From Flavobacteriaceae bacterium GSB9 (lineage in GTDB: Bacteria > Bacteroidota > Bacteroidia > Flavobacteriales > Flavobacteriaceae): a stretch of DNA of 64,000 nt. Below, in pieces: positions 8,512 through 17,725 of this stretch. The notes under the pieces were generated by a model, which was not told the DNA's origin, made no database searches, and saw nothing but the letters and a program-made list of their open reading frames with translations. Location of the stretch: assembly GCA_022749295.1 (NCBI GenBank), contig CP062007.1, forward strand, positions 248,001 to 312,000, in the 5' to 3' direction. How positions within the stretch are numbered: the first letter of the stretch is position 1; each line of letters starts with the position of its first letter. The position numbers and the translations under genes were made by a program.

Positions 8512-11037
8512 TTAGTCGTTTAATTGGGCGTGTTGTTTTAGGTCCTCTTTTCCAATGGAAAGCATATTGGCAAACAATCGGTAGGCACCAGAAACTCCAG
8601 CAGGAAACTCCCTAAAAAAACTTAGACCTGTATAAATGTAATAGCCTTTTCCGTGTTTAGCGACCAACAAACCGCCTTCTTTCGGACTTTCGTTTTTATC
8701 ATTCATGGATAATATGGGGGTAAATTCTTTGCCCCATGCATTAGGAAAATATAAGCCGCGCTCTTGTGTCCAGCCTGCAAAATCGGTTTTGGAGATTTTG
8801 TTAGGGTAATTTAGTACGGGGTGCTCAGGGGTTAAAAAACGGACTTCGGCATGTTCATCTGTAACACGGTCATGTGATAACTTTAAGTCGTATGGAGCTA
8901 TATTATCAAATTTCAACCCGTAGGATTTGCTGTATTGTACAATCATGTTGCCACCTTGCTCAACAAAATCAAAAAGTTGTTGTTGCTTAAATTGTAAATT
9001 ATCCAAAGTATTATATGCCCTGATACCAACCACTACGGCATCGAATAGGCTCAGCGTTTCTGGACTAATTTCATCGGGAGTAATCGTTCTCACATTATAA
9101 CCAATTTGTTCCAAACTCTCGGGAACCGTATCTCCCGCACCTTGAATATAGGCTATGTTTTCACCGCGTTTTTTAATATCCAGCCGAACAACTTTACTTT
9201 CACTGGGCAATAAAACAATTTGGTTTGGTATATGCTCATATTCAATTTCAATGAGCTCTTTGGTATATTCTTTATCGCCAATATGAACTATAGGACCAAT
9301 ATATCCTTCGCTTTGGTTTTTAGGTGGAATCAAAGTGAAAACCAAGGTTTGCTCCTCACCTTTATGGGTAATGGAAACTTTTTGGGTCTTTGGGTAAACA
9401 TGCCAGTCTTCGGGATGGCAAATTTCAACTGAACCTTCCAAATTATCGCGACCAGCTTTTACTAAAACGGTTATATCGTGTTGTTTATCACTATTTAGAA
9501 TGATGGCTTTTTTAGTGATTTTTGCCGAGGCCTCAGGAATAATTTCAAAAGGTCGATAAAGCTCCCCTTTGTCTGGTTCTGAATAGCGTTGAATGATGTT
9601 TTTAGTGAACGAAATTGGATAGTTTTCAATGAGTAGATTGAAATTGAATTTTAGAATTCTGGGTGTTTCAGGCAAACCAATGAGGTTTTTGTTTTCCACT
9701 TTATACATACCCAAAGTGCCTTTGCTGTTTAACCAATAAGGGGAAGTGGGTTGAGCATCATCTTTAATTTTAATGGCTTCTTTAAAGCTGAATTTGGTAT
9801 TGTTGTTAAGAGAAATATTTTTCAAAATATTCAAACCATCGGTATTGGTTAAACTTACTAAGGTTATAGGTGTTTCGCTTCGGTTAACGGCTTCAATGTT
9901 TATATTTACTGTTTCTGAAGGTGCCGCTATGTGGGTTTCTGCTGATGCTTCCAAATACAGGCCAGCACACATTTCAATAATAGATTTTAAGGCTTTTGTT
10001 TTTTGAGTTTTCCAATGCTTATTTTCAACTTTTTGAAGTAATTTGTAAGCTTCAATAAGTTCTGAAATATGCACCGAAGGGTTTTTAAAATTAAAATTCT
10101 TTTCTATTTTACATAGAATATCACCAATAGCTTCTCCCCCTTTTATACGGCTCCAAGAGGTGTCGATTCCAGCAAAAATATTTTGATTGTTTTCTAGAGG
10201 TTCGCCTTTTAAAAACTCAATATATTCGTTTTGGCTGCCACGTTGCAGCGAGGTGCCAAATCCTTGGCTTAAATGTTGGCTTCTAGCTAGGGCGGCGACT
10301 TCGTTGTTTGATGTGCCGCTTATAGGGTAGTACATGCCAACATCAAAAATAAGCATATTGCTTTTATCTATTTTGTCAAAGTTTTCTCTACTGCCATAAC
10401 GCCACCAGCTTGTATTGTAAAACAAGCGTTTTGGTTGCCACACACTGGTTTGTTGGAGTTGTTCGGGGTAAACAGATTTGTTGTTAGCTAAATCGAAGGC
10501 TTCCATGCTTAACATGGCCGAGCTGGTATGGTGCCCGTGTGTACTTCCTGGAGAACGGTGGTCGAAACGGTTTATGATAACATCTGGTTTAAATTTCCTG
10601 ATGGCCAAAACCACATCACTTAAAACTTCTTTTTTGTTCCAAATATCAAGGGTTTCGTCGGGGTGCTTCGAGTAGCCGAAATCGTTGGCTCGTGTAAATA
10701 GTTGTTCGCCACCATCAACACGCCGTGCCGCCAACAACTCTTGGGTTCTAATAACACCCAAAAGTTCCCGTATTTCAGGTCCGATGAGGTTTTGACCGCC
10801 ATCACCTCGCGTTAGGGATAAATAGGCTGTGCGTGCATTTAATTGATTTGAGAGGTATGAAATTAACCTTGTGTTCTCGTCATCTGGGTGTGCAGCCACG
10901 TACAAAACAGAACCTAAAAAGTTTAACTTTTTTAGGGCTTTATAAATCTCTGCAGATGAAGGTGTTTTTGGTTTTTGAGCTTGTACTGTTGAGCAAATTA
11001 ATATGAAAATAAATACGTATGAAAAGATTTTGCGCAT
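8512..11037 (-). CDS. Secreted PIG-L/LmbE family deacetylase, large form
   Basis: An 841-residue protein with a signal peptide (1-20). The N-terminal PIG-L domain has the zinc and catalytic motif AHPDDE (49-54) and the distal HGHH at 167-170 that supplies the third zinc ligand; the family removes N-acetyl groups from GlcNAc-type substrates. It is far longer than the usual 220-300 residues: a middle region of beta-sandwich character (about 350-630) leads into a C-terminal glutamine-amidotransferase-like fold (FDAVVVGIRAYNT near 675, then 'VEQGGNMIVQYS'). It is the first gene of the operon, with a -7 box at 11060-11067. Confidence 0.9.
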   Translation of the reverse strand: MRKIFSYVFIFILICSTVQAQKPKTPSSAEIYKALKKLNFLGSVLYVAAHPDDENTRLISYLSNQLNARTAYLSLTRGDGGQNLIGPEIRELLGVIRTQELLAARRVDGGEQLFTRANDFGYSKHPDETLDIWNKKEVLSDVVLAIRKFKPDVIINRFDHRSPGSTHGHHTSSAMLSMEAFDLANNKSVYPEQLQQTSVWQPKRLFYNTSWWRYGSRENFDKIDKSNMLIFDVGMYYPISGTSNNEVAALARSQHLSQGFGTSLQRGSQNEYIEFLKGEPLENNQNIFAGIDTSWSRIKGGEAIGDILCKIEKNFNFKNPSVHISELIEAYKLLQKVENKHWKTQKTKALKSIIEMCAGLYLEASAETHIAAPSETVNINIEAVNRSETPITLVSLTNTDGLNILKNISLNNNTKFSFKEAIKIKDDAQPTSPYWLNSKGTLGMYKVENKNLIGLPETPRILKFNFNLLIENYPISFTKNIIQRYSEPDKGELYRPFEIIPEASAKITKKAIILNSDKQHDITVLVKAGRDNLEGSVEICHPEDWHVYPKTQKVSITHKGEEQTLVFTLIPPKNQSEGYIGPIVHIGDKEYTKELIEIEYEHIPNQIVLLPSESKVVRLDIKKRGENIAYIQGAGDTVPESLEQIGYNVRTITPDEISPETLSLFDAVVVGIRAYNTLDNLQFKQQQLFDFVEQGGNMIVQYSKSYGLKFDNIAPYDLKLSHDRVTDEHAEVRFLTPEHPVLNYPNKISKTDFAGWTQERGLYFPNAWGKEFTPILSMNDKNESPKEGGLLVAKHGKGYYIYTGLSFFREFPAGVSGAYRLFANMLSIGKEDLKQHAQLND

Positions 11038-11059
11038 AGTGGTTGTGTTAGCAAAAATC

Positions 11060-11067
11060 CAAATATA
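11060..11067 (-). promoter_or_regulatory. Candidate -7 box for the deacetylase-symporter operon
   Basis: On the minus strand this reads TATATTTG, a full match to TAnnTTTG, 23 bases before the deacetylase start codon. It lies inside the T-rich tail of the preceding terminator, so the operon promoter and the upstream terminator are interleaved. Confidence 0.55.
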
Positions 11068-11095
11068 AAAAAGAAACCAGCGATAATGCTGGTTT
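11062..11095 (-). terminator. Terminator of the upstream lipoprotein gene
   Basis: Read leftward, AAACCAGC (11095-11088) and GCTGGTTT (11081-11074) form an 8-bp stem with a 6-base loop, followed by CTTTTTT. It would end the transcript of the lipoprotein gene at 11197-11685. Confidence 0.65.
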
Positions 11096-11196
11096 TAATT
11101 TTTATTTAACGGTTATAGAAATGTTAGCAATTAATATTTGTCGTTGTTTTGAATCTATCTGCTTATCTTAGATAAAAATGACCTAAAGCGTTTCTT

Positions 11197-11685
11197 TTAA
11201 ATTTGTTTTAGGTTCATTTTTTGGGTGCTGGGTTCAGGTTTATCTGGTTCGGCAGGTATAATGGGCTGCGAACGCTCATTGAAGAACAACTGGTGAAGCG
11301 AATCCATGCGTTGCATTATCTTTTTGATTTGCTCATCATGCTCCATAAGACCTTTCTGAAAGAAATCATCAGGGTTGAAATCTTGAAGATTTGTCTTTTC
11401 TCCAAAAAAGTCATTAAAAAACGCATCATTAAACATGTTTTTGTTTTTAAAGTGCTTTTCGAATTCCATTTTTAAACTATCGTTTAGTTTTCCGCTGGAC
11501 GAATAACTGTATGAGTAAATGGAATCATACTTTACTAGATTACCATTCTCATCGTATTCTTTGTTTACGGTAATGTTTTCATCGGGAATAGTGCTGTTTT
11601 GCGCGATTTTGTTTTGTTTTTCTTGACCTGAGCAATTAAAAAAAATAAGTAAAGAGAACAATGGTATAATTTTAAGCGTTTTCAT
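11197..11685 (-). CDS. Putative lipoprotein of unknown function
   Basis: The 162-residue product starts with a lipoprotein-like signal (hydrophobic core 'IIPLFSLLIFF' and a cysteine at residue 18 in NCSGQEK). The mature part is hydrophilic, with a short repeat-like 'KYDSIYSYSYSSSGKLND' stretch and a helical acidic-basic region with many Met, Phe and Asp. I do not recognise a domain. It stands alone between the CDF-like gene and the deacetylase operon and is followed by a terminator. Confidence 0.7.
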   Translation of the reverse strand: MKTLKIIPLFSLLIFFNCSGQEKQNKIAQNSTIPDENITVNKEYDENGNLVKYDSIYSYSYSSSGKLNDSLKMEFEKHFKNKNMFNDAFFNDFFGEKTNLQDFNPDDFFQKGLMEHDEQIKKIMQRMDSLHQLFFNERSQPIIPAEPDKPEPSTQKMNLKQI

Positions 11686-11809
11686 AACAGATACTTTTAA
11701 ATTAAACTAAAATTCGCTTCTTAAACAGCAAAAAATGTACCAATAGAATTTGTTAAATGATATGGTTTTGTTAAAATGTCAGACTGGCAGAAGGAGGCAG
11801 GCCTTGTTT

Positions 11810-12394
11810 TTATTCGCAACAACAATTTTTATCGCTTTTCGCTTTTTCAAAGCACTCTTTCCCTTCTTTAAAAGCAAAATAAGAAAGCCCCAACGTGCCA
11901 AGACTGTCTATGTAAGCAATTCCAAAAAGTTCATAAATGCCACTGCTGATTAACAAAATAATAGACATGTAAACGCAAACCATGGTGCAGATGGCATCGG
12001 CTAAAATTGGAGCGGAATTTAGCTGTTTTCCAACCTTCCTTTTCCAAGCCACCAAAATCCACATAGTAAGAATTGAAATTATTGAAATAACCACGCCCCA
12101 AAATGTAGTGATCGGTTTATGCGTCGTCCAAATGTTATATATACTTGTTATCACTAAGGCAAAAACCAGTATATAGAAAGCCGTTCCGGTAATTCTAAGT
12201 GCGGTACGTTCAAAATTATCACGTTTACTGTTTGGGTTGTTTTGAATTCTTAAAATCATATGGGCAATGCCAAGACCAGACATCACTTCAATAAAACTAT
12301 CTGAACCAAAACCAAAAAGCACCAAGCTTTCGTCTTCAAACCCAAGGTAGGTAGAAATGAGATCTTCTGCTATGTTGTAGATTATGGTGAACAA
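11810..12394 (-). CDS. CDF-like cation transporter, start codon uncertain
   Basis: The 194-residue reading is a small membrane protein of the cation diffusion facilitator type, with five or six helices; 'DSFIEVMSGLGIAHM' carries the helix-2 acidic residue, 'ILADAICTMVCVYMS' is the helix-5 region, and the tail KNCCCE is a likely metal-binding end. The only normal in-frame start is a TTG at 12394, which cuts into the first helix. The frame continues upstream without a stop as NGNKQLYKIAFGLAL, which looks like genuine protein. An ATG at 12435 lies in another frame and would join it if one A were added after GCA. So either an unusual start is used or there is a one-base deletion. Confidence 0.75.
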   Translation of the reverse strand: MFTIIYNIAEDLISTYLGFEDESLVLFGFGSDSFIEVMSGLGIAHMILRIQNNPNSKRDNFERTALRITGTAFYILVFALVITSIYNIWTTHKPITTFWGVVISIISILTMWILVAWKRKVGKQLNSAPILADAICTMVCVYMSIILLISSGIYELFGIAYIDSLGTLGLSYFAFKEGKECFEKAKSDKNCCCE

Positions 12395-12499
12395 CGCAAG
12401 ACCAAAAGCAATCTTATATAGTTGTTTGTTGCCATTAGGTGTATTTATGTATTTTCGATTATTTTGACTATTTCGATTAAAGCTAGCTAAGAGATTAGT

Positions 12500-13675
12500 T
12501 TATTCTGTTATCCGATTGTATTTCTTTAAAGTTTCAATAAGTAGATTGTGTGGAATGGCGTATGCTTTATTCCCATTAATCCCTATCATAGTTTCTGCAG
12601 CTACCATGGCATTTATTATGGCTTCTTCAACTGCTTGAACTGTTGCTTCAAAAACAGGCATTAGTAAATCGTTTGACATGGTTTGTACGGTTGTCATTTC
12701 ATTACGATTAAATGCTTCTTCATTTGCTGTTGAAAACGCTAAAAAAATATCTCCAGAGCCATTACTTCCTCGGCCGCCAACAATACCCACACCTAAAGGT
12801 ATTCTTTGGGAAACCCTTTTTAACTGATGGGGTAATAATGGAACATCTGTTGCAACTATAACGATAATGGAACCGTCTCCTTCCTGGCGTCTTGATTTTG
12901 GAGGTGATTTATATTCGTAATTTAAAGTGTCCTTTAATTCAATTCCAACCGGAACACCAGCTATTGATAAGTTTCGTTTAGCTCCGAAATTGGATTGCAC
13001 TATGGCGCCAACAGTATATGTTGAGTCCTTAATTTTAAAAACTCTTGAAGCGGTTCCCGTTCCTCCTTTGAAGCCTAAGCACATCATGCCCGTTCCGCCG
13101 CCAACATTACCTTCAGCTATTTTACCACTTGAAGAATTTTCAATGGCCTCTAAAACATGTTCTTCTTTTACATGAAACCCATAAATATCATTCAAAAATC
13201 CATCATAGGTTTCGGCTACCACTGGATAGGTGTACCACCAGCTTTCGCCATTGTACCAATCTGTATCAACAAACCATTTTAGTACAGCCTGCCTAACCTC
13301 ACCAACACTATTGGTGTTTGTTATCATAATAGGGGTTTCTAAAAACCCAGATTCGGTAACCCATGTTGTTCCGGTCATTTCTCCGTTACCATTAAGGCTA
13401 TACCAGTTGGCATAAACCGGATTGAATTTTTTGGCTTTCCCTCTAGGAAAAATTGCCGTAACCCCAGTTCGTATTGGGCCCTTGCCTAAAATGTTTTCGC
13501 CTTCGCCAGAAATGATTGTGCTGTATCCAACTTCTACACCTTCTACATCGGTAATGGCATTAAACTTTCCTGTACTTCCCACAAAAGGAATACCTAAATC
13601 TCTTGCTCTTGGTTTTTGGCTGTGTAACTGCGTGCAAATGAGCATTACTAAAAGCAGTGGAATTCTTGTTTTCAT
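12500..13675 (-). CDS. Secreted P1 family peptidase (DmpA-like)
   Basis: This 391-residue protein has a signal peptide (1-19) and the whole P1 peptidase/DmpA domain. The motifs 'NVGGGTGMMCLGFKGGTG' near residue 190 and 'GGRGSNGSGDIFLAFS' near residue 298 are present; the latter holds the serine that in DmpA becomes the N-terminal nucleophile after autocleavage between Gly and Ser. Family members are L-aminopeptidases, D-esterases or beta-peptidases. The presence of the signal peptide implies action in the periplasm. It is followed closely by the CDF-like gene, possibly co-transcribed. Confidence 0.92.
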   Translation of the reverse strand: MKTRIPLLLVMLICTQLHSQKPRARDLGIPFVGSTGKFNAITDVEGVEVGYSTIISGEGENILGKGPIRTGVTAIFPRGKAKKFNPVYANWYSLNGNGEMTGTTWVTESGFLETPIMITNTNSVGEVRQAVLKWFVDTDWYNGESWWYTYPVVAETYDGFLNDIYGFHVKEEHVLEAIENSSSGKIAEGNVGGGTGMMCLGFKGGTGTASRVFKIKDSTYTVGAIVQSNFGAKRNLSIAGVPVGIELKDTLNYEYKSPPKSRRQEGDGSIIVIVATDVPLLPHQLKRVSQRIPLGVGIVGGRGSNGSGDIFLAFSTANEEAFNRNEMTTVQTMSNDLLMPVFEATVQAVEEAIINAMVAAETMIGINGNKAYAIPHNLLIETLKKYNRITE

Positions 13676-13703
13676 ATTTATGGGATTTTAGCTTGTAAAA
13701 GTA

Positions 13704-14372
13704 TTAAGTTACCAATTTAACTTCTTCGTTCACAAATTCTATTATATATTCTAGTTCTTTCTCTTTAAACTTAATTTTAAATTCAGAAGAAAAAGCCTTG
13801 TCACCCGTAGGAAACCAATCTTTAAGTTTTTTATTAATGCATATGAACAATCCATTTTCGTCTCCGATAGCACAAAATTTTTCAAATCCACCATCATATA
13901 CATCAATATTAGATATCTTTTTTAGCGTTTTGTATGTTGTTTCTATGTTACTAACCGGCATGCCGATTTCAGAAATTTCAAGTAATGAATCAACACTAAA
14001 ATCATCTGGGTTTTCATTTTTTAAATTTTTTCGAGCAATACATTCAACAATGTTTTTGTCGTTGTCGTAGAAATAGATGGCCTTGGCGTTCCAAGAATCA
14101 AAGTCTTGAATTTTTTCTTTGTCTATTTTTAAGATTTCCACACGTTTTTTTAACCATTCTAAAGCCTCATTTTCTTTATCTCAAGGAATGTTTATTGCAA
14201 AGTGGTAAGGCTGAAACGTATTGCTTTTTACAATTTCAAGATTTGATTTTCCTATTTTGAAAATTGCTTGGTTTTCTGACTTTTCAATCAAGTTTAATCC
14301 AATGATGTTCGAATAAAAATCAATCTGTTTTGAAAAATTTTGAGTGTATATTTTGAGTGCTTTAATTTTCAT
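13704..14372 (-). pseudogene. VOC family protein interrupted by an in-frame TGA
   Basis: Read through a single stop, this is a continuous 222-codon VOC (glyoxalase/bleomycin-resistance fold) gene. The first part (63 codons) has the typical opening KIYTQNFSKQIDFYSNIIGL and breaks at TGA (14183-14181) right after 'HFAINIP'. The frame resumes with DKENEALEWLKKRVEILK and continues to 13704 with 'AKAIYFYDNDKNIVECIAR', a standard VOC strand and metal-ligand Glu region. Homologues as I remember them have Ser after the Pro, and TCA to TGA is one substitution. The downstream part also has its own ATG at 14141, but that would make only half a domain. Confidence 0.8.
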
Positions 14373-14402
14373 GGTTTTTGGTTTAGCACCTAGCTAACGG
14401 TT

Positions 14403-14765
14403 TTATTGTTTTTTCGATTTATTTCTTTTCCAAACTTTTTTATGACTGTTATCAATGCTTAGCTGTATCATATTGGCAGTTAAAGCAACAAAGGCGCCTA
14501 TAGATAAGAAGGTAAAAATAATAGTGAATATTTTACTGGTAACGGTATTGGGAACAAAATCGCCATAACCAACAGTAGACATCGTCATGACTGAAAAATA
14601 TAAAGCGTCTATAACAAGCCAATTTTCATATTGGTAATAGAAAAGAGTTGAACCGATTAGCAGGAAAATAACAAATAGAAATAAAAATCGAAATTCTGAA
14701 TCTTCTTTGATGCCTTTAAAAATAATTTTGGCAAATCGATATACATTTAAGAAAAATGAGAACAT
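14403..14765 (-). CDS. Two-helix potassium channel family protein
   Basis: The 120-residue protein has two transmembrane helices (about 25-45 and 80-102) around a pore loop with the selectivity filter TVGYGD (64-69). This is the minimal ion-channel (Ion_trans_2) architecture and should conduct K+ as a tetramer in the inner membrane. There is no cytoplasmic regulatory domain: the C-terminus is a short basic tail (HKKVWKRNKSKKQ). Confidence 0.92.
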   Translation of the reverse strand: MFSFFLNVYRFAKIIFKGIKEDSEFRFLFLFVIFLLIGSTLFYYQYENWLVIDALYFSVMTMSTVGYGDFVPNTVTSKIFTIIFTFLSIGAFVALTANMIQLSIDNSHKKVWKRNKSKKQ

Positions 14766-15073
14766 ATGTTTTGGTTATAAATTTATTTTTCTGGCAGGTA
14801 TAATTGGTATGGTTAGTGTTGTTTAAGTACCTAATTTAGCAAATGCAAACCAGAAAGAAAACCCATGGCGAACTTTATTGTGTTGACCAGAGCTACATTA
14901 CTTAATCTTGAAGTTTCTTATTGTTCTTTGTAGTTCAATTTAATCCAGATAAGACGAATTTTTGTATGTATATTTATTATTGGGGATAGCATGTAAATAT
15001 CCTGAAATAGGTTAAATTTTTTTCTCTCTGTTTAATTTGTTTAAATATAAGGAAGTGCTGTGTTAAGATGTGT
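14766..15073. other. Intergenic region without a recognised gene
   Basis: These 308 bases lie between the K+ channel and CorA genes, both leftward. The region is AT-rich, has no ORF of note in any frame and no hairpin with a T-run. It presumably holds the promoter of the channel gene and the end of the corA transcript. Confidence 0.6.
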
Positions 15074-16138
15074 TTACAACCACTTTTTCCGCTTAAAATA
15101 AATAAGCATGGCAATAAAAAGTAAGATCATAATGCCCCAAAGTATAAAATAACTGTACTTGTACCGAAGTTCAGGTATATATTCGAAATTCATACCGTAA
15201 ATGCCAGCAATAAAGGTTAAGGGGATAAAAATAGAAGCCATAATGGTAAGTACTTTCATTACTTCGTTCATTTTGTTGCTAATGGATGTCATGTACATGT
15301 CCATTAAACTCCAGATCATTTCACGGTAAATATCAATATTCTCTGTAACCTGTATTAAATGATCGTAAACATCTTTGTAATAGGTTATCGTTTTTTTGTG
15401 TATCAGGCTATTTTCGTTTTTTTCAATGCGGTTTATAATGTCGCGCAGCGGAAAAATAGCACGTCTAACACGTAATATTTCACGTTTTAAGTTTTGTATG
15501 TTCTGGCTAATGTCATCATCTACATCGCCTGAAAAAATGGAGGTTTCAAAATCTTCAATTTTGTCGCCAAGTATTTCAATAACACTAAAATAATGGTCTG
15601 TTATCGCATCAATTAAAGCATAGAGCAAATAATCGGCGCCCATGCTGCGTACGCGTCCTTTGGCATGCCTTATGCGTTCCCTAACACTATCGAGTACATC
15701 GCCTTCGGCTTCTTGAAAAGTTAGTACATAATCGGGGCCCAGCACAAAACTGACCTGTTCTGAAACAATGTTTTCGTTGGCGTCATAATAAAGCATTTTT
15801 AGCACCACAAACAGATACTCGTTGTATTCATCAATTTTGGGGCGCTGCGAAATGTTTACGATATCCTCCAACACCAAGGGGTGCAGTTCGTAATGTTCGC
15901 CTATTCTCTCTATCTCATTAACGTGGTTTAGTCCGTTTATATTAATCCAGGTGATGGTGCCTTCTTCAAAGCTAAAGCATTCTTCTACATCGTGCAGCAC
16001 TTTTTCAACGCATTGTTCTTTGTTGTAATCAAACGATTCAATAAATAGCTTTTGTGAATCTTTTTGGCCCGTATAAATAATACTTCCCGGAACTTGACCG
16101 ATAACTTTTTTTGAGGTATGTCGCCTGGTTTTTGCCAT
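15074..16138 (-). CDS. corA: CorA-type magnesium/cobalt transporter
   Basis: The 354-residue protein is a CorA-family divalent cation channel: a long cytoplasmic N-terminal alpha/beta domain, a long helical stalk (about 200-290), and two C-terminal membrane helices with the signature 'YGMN' loop (GMN at 315-317) between them. I place the start at 16138 (MAKTRRHTSKK), 13 bases after the MscS stop; a longer reading would overlap that gene by 47 bases. It forms a two-gene leftward unit with the MscS-like channel, which fits a shared role in ion or osmotic balance. Confidence 0.93.
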   Translation of the reverse strand: MAKTRRHTSKKVIGQVPGSIIYTGQKDSQKLFIESFDYNKEQCVEKVLHDVEECFSFEEGTITWININGLNHVNEIERIGEHYELHPLVLEDIVNISQRPKIDEYNEYLFVVLKMLYYDANENIVSEQVSFVLGPDYVLTFQEAEGDVLDSVRERIRHAKGRVRSMGADYLLYALIDAITDHYFSVIEILGDKIEDFETSIFSGDVDDDISQNIQNLKREILRVRRAIFPLRDIINRIEKNENSLIHKKTITYYKDVYDHLIQVTENIDIYREMIWSLMDMYMTSISNKMNEVMKVLTIMASIFIPLTFIAGIYGMNFEYIPELRYKYSYFILWGIMILLFIAMLIYFKRKKWL

Positions 16139-16151
16139 ATAATTGTGGTTT

Positions 16152-16706
16152 TTAAACGGTAGCCGAACCGTCGTCGGATAGGTCGTCGGCAATAGCATCT
16201 TTTTGTATGAGCGTTACCGCCTTTTGTAACATAAGGTTGTTGGGATAGGTAACCAGATCGCCGTTATCTAATCGTAATAGCAGTTGAAACGCTCTAATAT
16301 CTTCAATAATGGCCATAATAGGGAAGTCTTTATCGTGAATCTCTATTTTGTCACCAACCTTATAAGGAAAATTAAAAAACATGATAATGCCCGAGGTCAC
16401 ATTACTTAAAATAGACCAAATGGCGAAAAGCCCAATACCTATAACCGCAAATACCGATGAAAAAACAACGGCTATTTCCTTAAACTCGGTACCAAACACA
16501 AACGACTCCAAAAGTAAAGCTATTAAGAGGAAGGTAACGGTAATGTATCTTCTAATAAGCCTGATTCTAGCATCGTTTATACCATTTTTTCGCGCTACTT
16601 TGGTTATGGTAAAATGAACGACATATCTAATGACAAAAAGAGACAACAGAATAATGGCGCTGATTATTACTTCATTTTGGTAACTTTTTAAAAATTCTAT
16701 AAACAT
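16152..16706 (-). CDS. Small MscS-type mechanosensitive channel
   Basis: The 184-residue protein has three predicted membrane helices (about 14-34, 55-72, 78-108) and then the MscS beta-domain start ('PYKVGDKIEI', then 'RLDNGDLVTYPNNLMLQKAV'). The pore-lining helix is 'AVIGIGLFAIWSILSNVTSGI'-like, with the Gly/Ala pattern of the family, truncated here in the quotation. It is shorter than E. coli MscS (286) because it lacks the full C-terminal alpha/beta domain. It lies directly upstream of corA. Confidence 0.88.
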   Translation of the reverse strand: MFIEFLKSYQNEVIISAIILLSLFVIRYVVHFTITKVARKNGINDARIRLIRRYITVTFLLIALLLESFVFGTEFKEIAVVFSSVFAVIGIGLFAIWSILSNVTSGIIMFFNFPYKVGDKIEIHDKDFPIMAIIEDIRAFQLLLRLDNGDLVTYPNNLMLQKAVTLIQKDAIADDLSDDGSATV

Positions 16707-16758
16707 AAATTAAGGGTTAGTTGTTAAGACAAATATACATTCAAAAAGAAAAATAAAT

Positions 16759-17688
16759 TTAATTTAAACGCAAGGTTTCCCTAAAAACATCATCTTTGTT
16801 TTTATTCTTTTTCCAGTAAGCCGATTTTATGGTTTTAAGTTTAGTGGCCTTGGTAGTTAAAACCTTTGCCGATGCTCCAAAATCGCTTTTAAAAGTTTCT
16901 TCCCAGCTTAAAATGTCATACGGAAAATTGGGATTAAAATGAATGGTTAATGTCCTGTTTAAATCGGGATAATTAATAGTATATTCGTTTTTCGTTAGGC
17001 TAACTTGGGCCTTATAAGCTTTTATGGGAATGTGCTTTAGCCTTGTAAACTCTAACGAAGGAATAATATTTAATTCACCCTCCGGTAGCGATTTCGGATT
17101 TATGCGCAGTTGCACCCAAAGCTCGTTTTCTAATATGGCTTTACTTAATTCAAATTCTTGATCGGCTTCATTTTGAAAGTATGAATGCGACATAATTTCA
17201 AAGTTTTGGCGGTTATTGATCTGAGCATAAACATGGCCGCACCATTCTTGTATTGAGCTCGATGCCTTTAGCGCATGCTGGTTATTGGCTACCGGATAAA
17301 ATGTACTCTGCATAATGGAGTAGGGGTAAATGCCTGTATTAAAGTTTTTGGTGGCGTTTAGCTTTAAAACAGAAATATTATTGGCGTTTTGGTTGTTGGC
17401 CTTAACTTGTAGCTCTGGCAAAAAATCTTCGGTTACATAAACTAAAACAGCGGTTCCCTGGCGAATTTCTCCATAACGGGCTTGTTCCAATTTGTACGAC
17501 GATATTTCTGCCTCTCCAGAATACCAATATTTTTTAAAAGTTTCGGGAAGTTGAGTGTTTTTAAAAGGTTGTACCACTTTAAAATCTGTTTCCCATTTGT
17601 GGGCAATTGCTTTTTGGTTTTCTTTTTTACAGGAAGCCAGAAAAACAAATAGGGAAATCCAAACTGAAATTTGAACTTTTGAAATCAT
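16759..17688 (-). CDS. Lipoprotein of unknown function beside Maf
   Basis: The 309-residue product is a lipoprotein: the signal ends in 'FVFLASC', with the cysteine at residue 20, and KKEN follows. I chose the ATG at 17688 because the signal peptide starts there; a longer reading to 17739 would run into the Maf gene. The mature part is globular and soluble and contains no motif I can name. Homologues near Maf are sometimes misnamed septum formation inhibitors because of this neighbour. It is probably co-transcribed with maf. Confidence 0.8.
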   Translation of the reverse strand: MISKVQISVWISLFVFLASCKKENQKAIAHKWETDFKVVQPFKNTQLPETFKKYWYSGEAEISSYKLEQARYGEIRQGTAVLVYVTEDFLPELQVKANNQNANNISVLKLNATKNFNTGIYPYSIMQSTFYPVANNQHALKASSSIQEWCGHVYAQINNRQNFEIMSHSYFQNEADQEFELSKAILENELWVQLRINPKSLPEGELNIIPSLEFTRLKHIPIKAYKAQVSLTKNEYTINYPDLNRTLTIHFNPNFPYDILSWEETFKSDFGASAKVLTTKATKLKTIKSAYWKKNKNKDDVFRETLRLN

Positions 17689-17725
17689 TTTAAGAGAAGT
17701 TGTTTTTTTTAAAATTACGAACAAA

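Noticed and set aside
14181-14183. TGA as a selenocysteine codon in the VOC gene.
   Set aside because: The expected residue here is Ser, no SECIS-like hairpin was seen after the codon, and no selenocysteine genes are in the window. A nonsense change is simpler.
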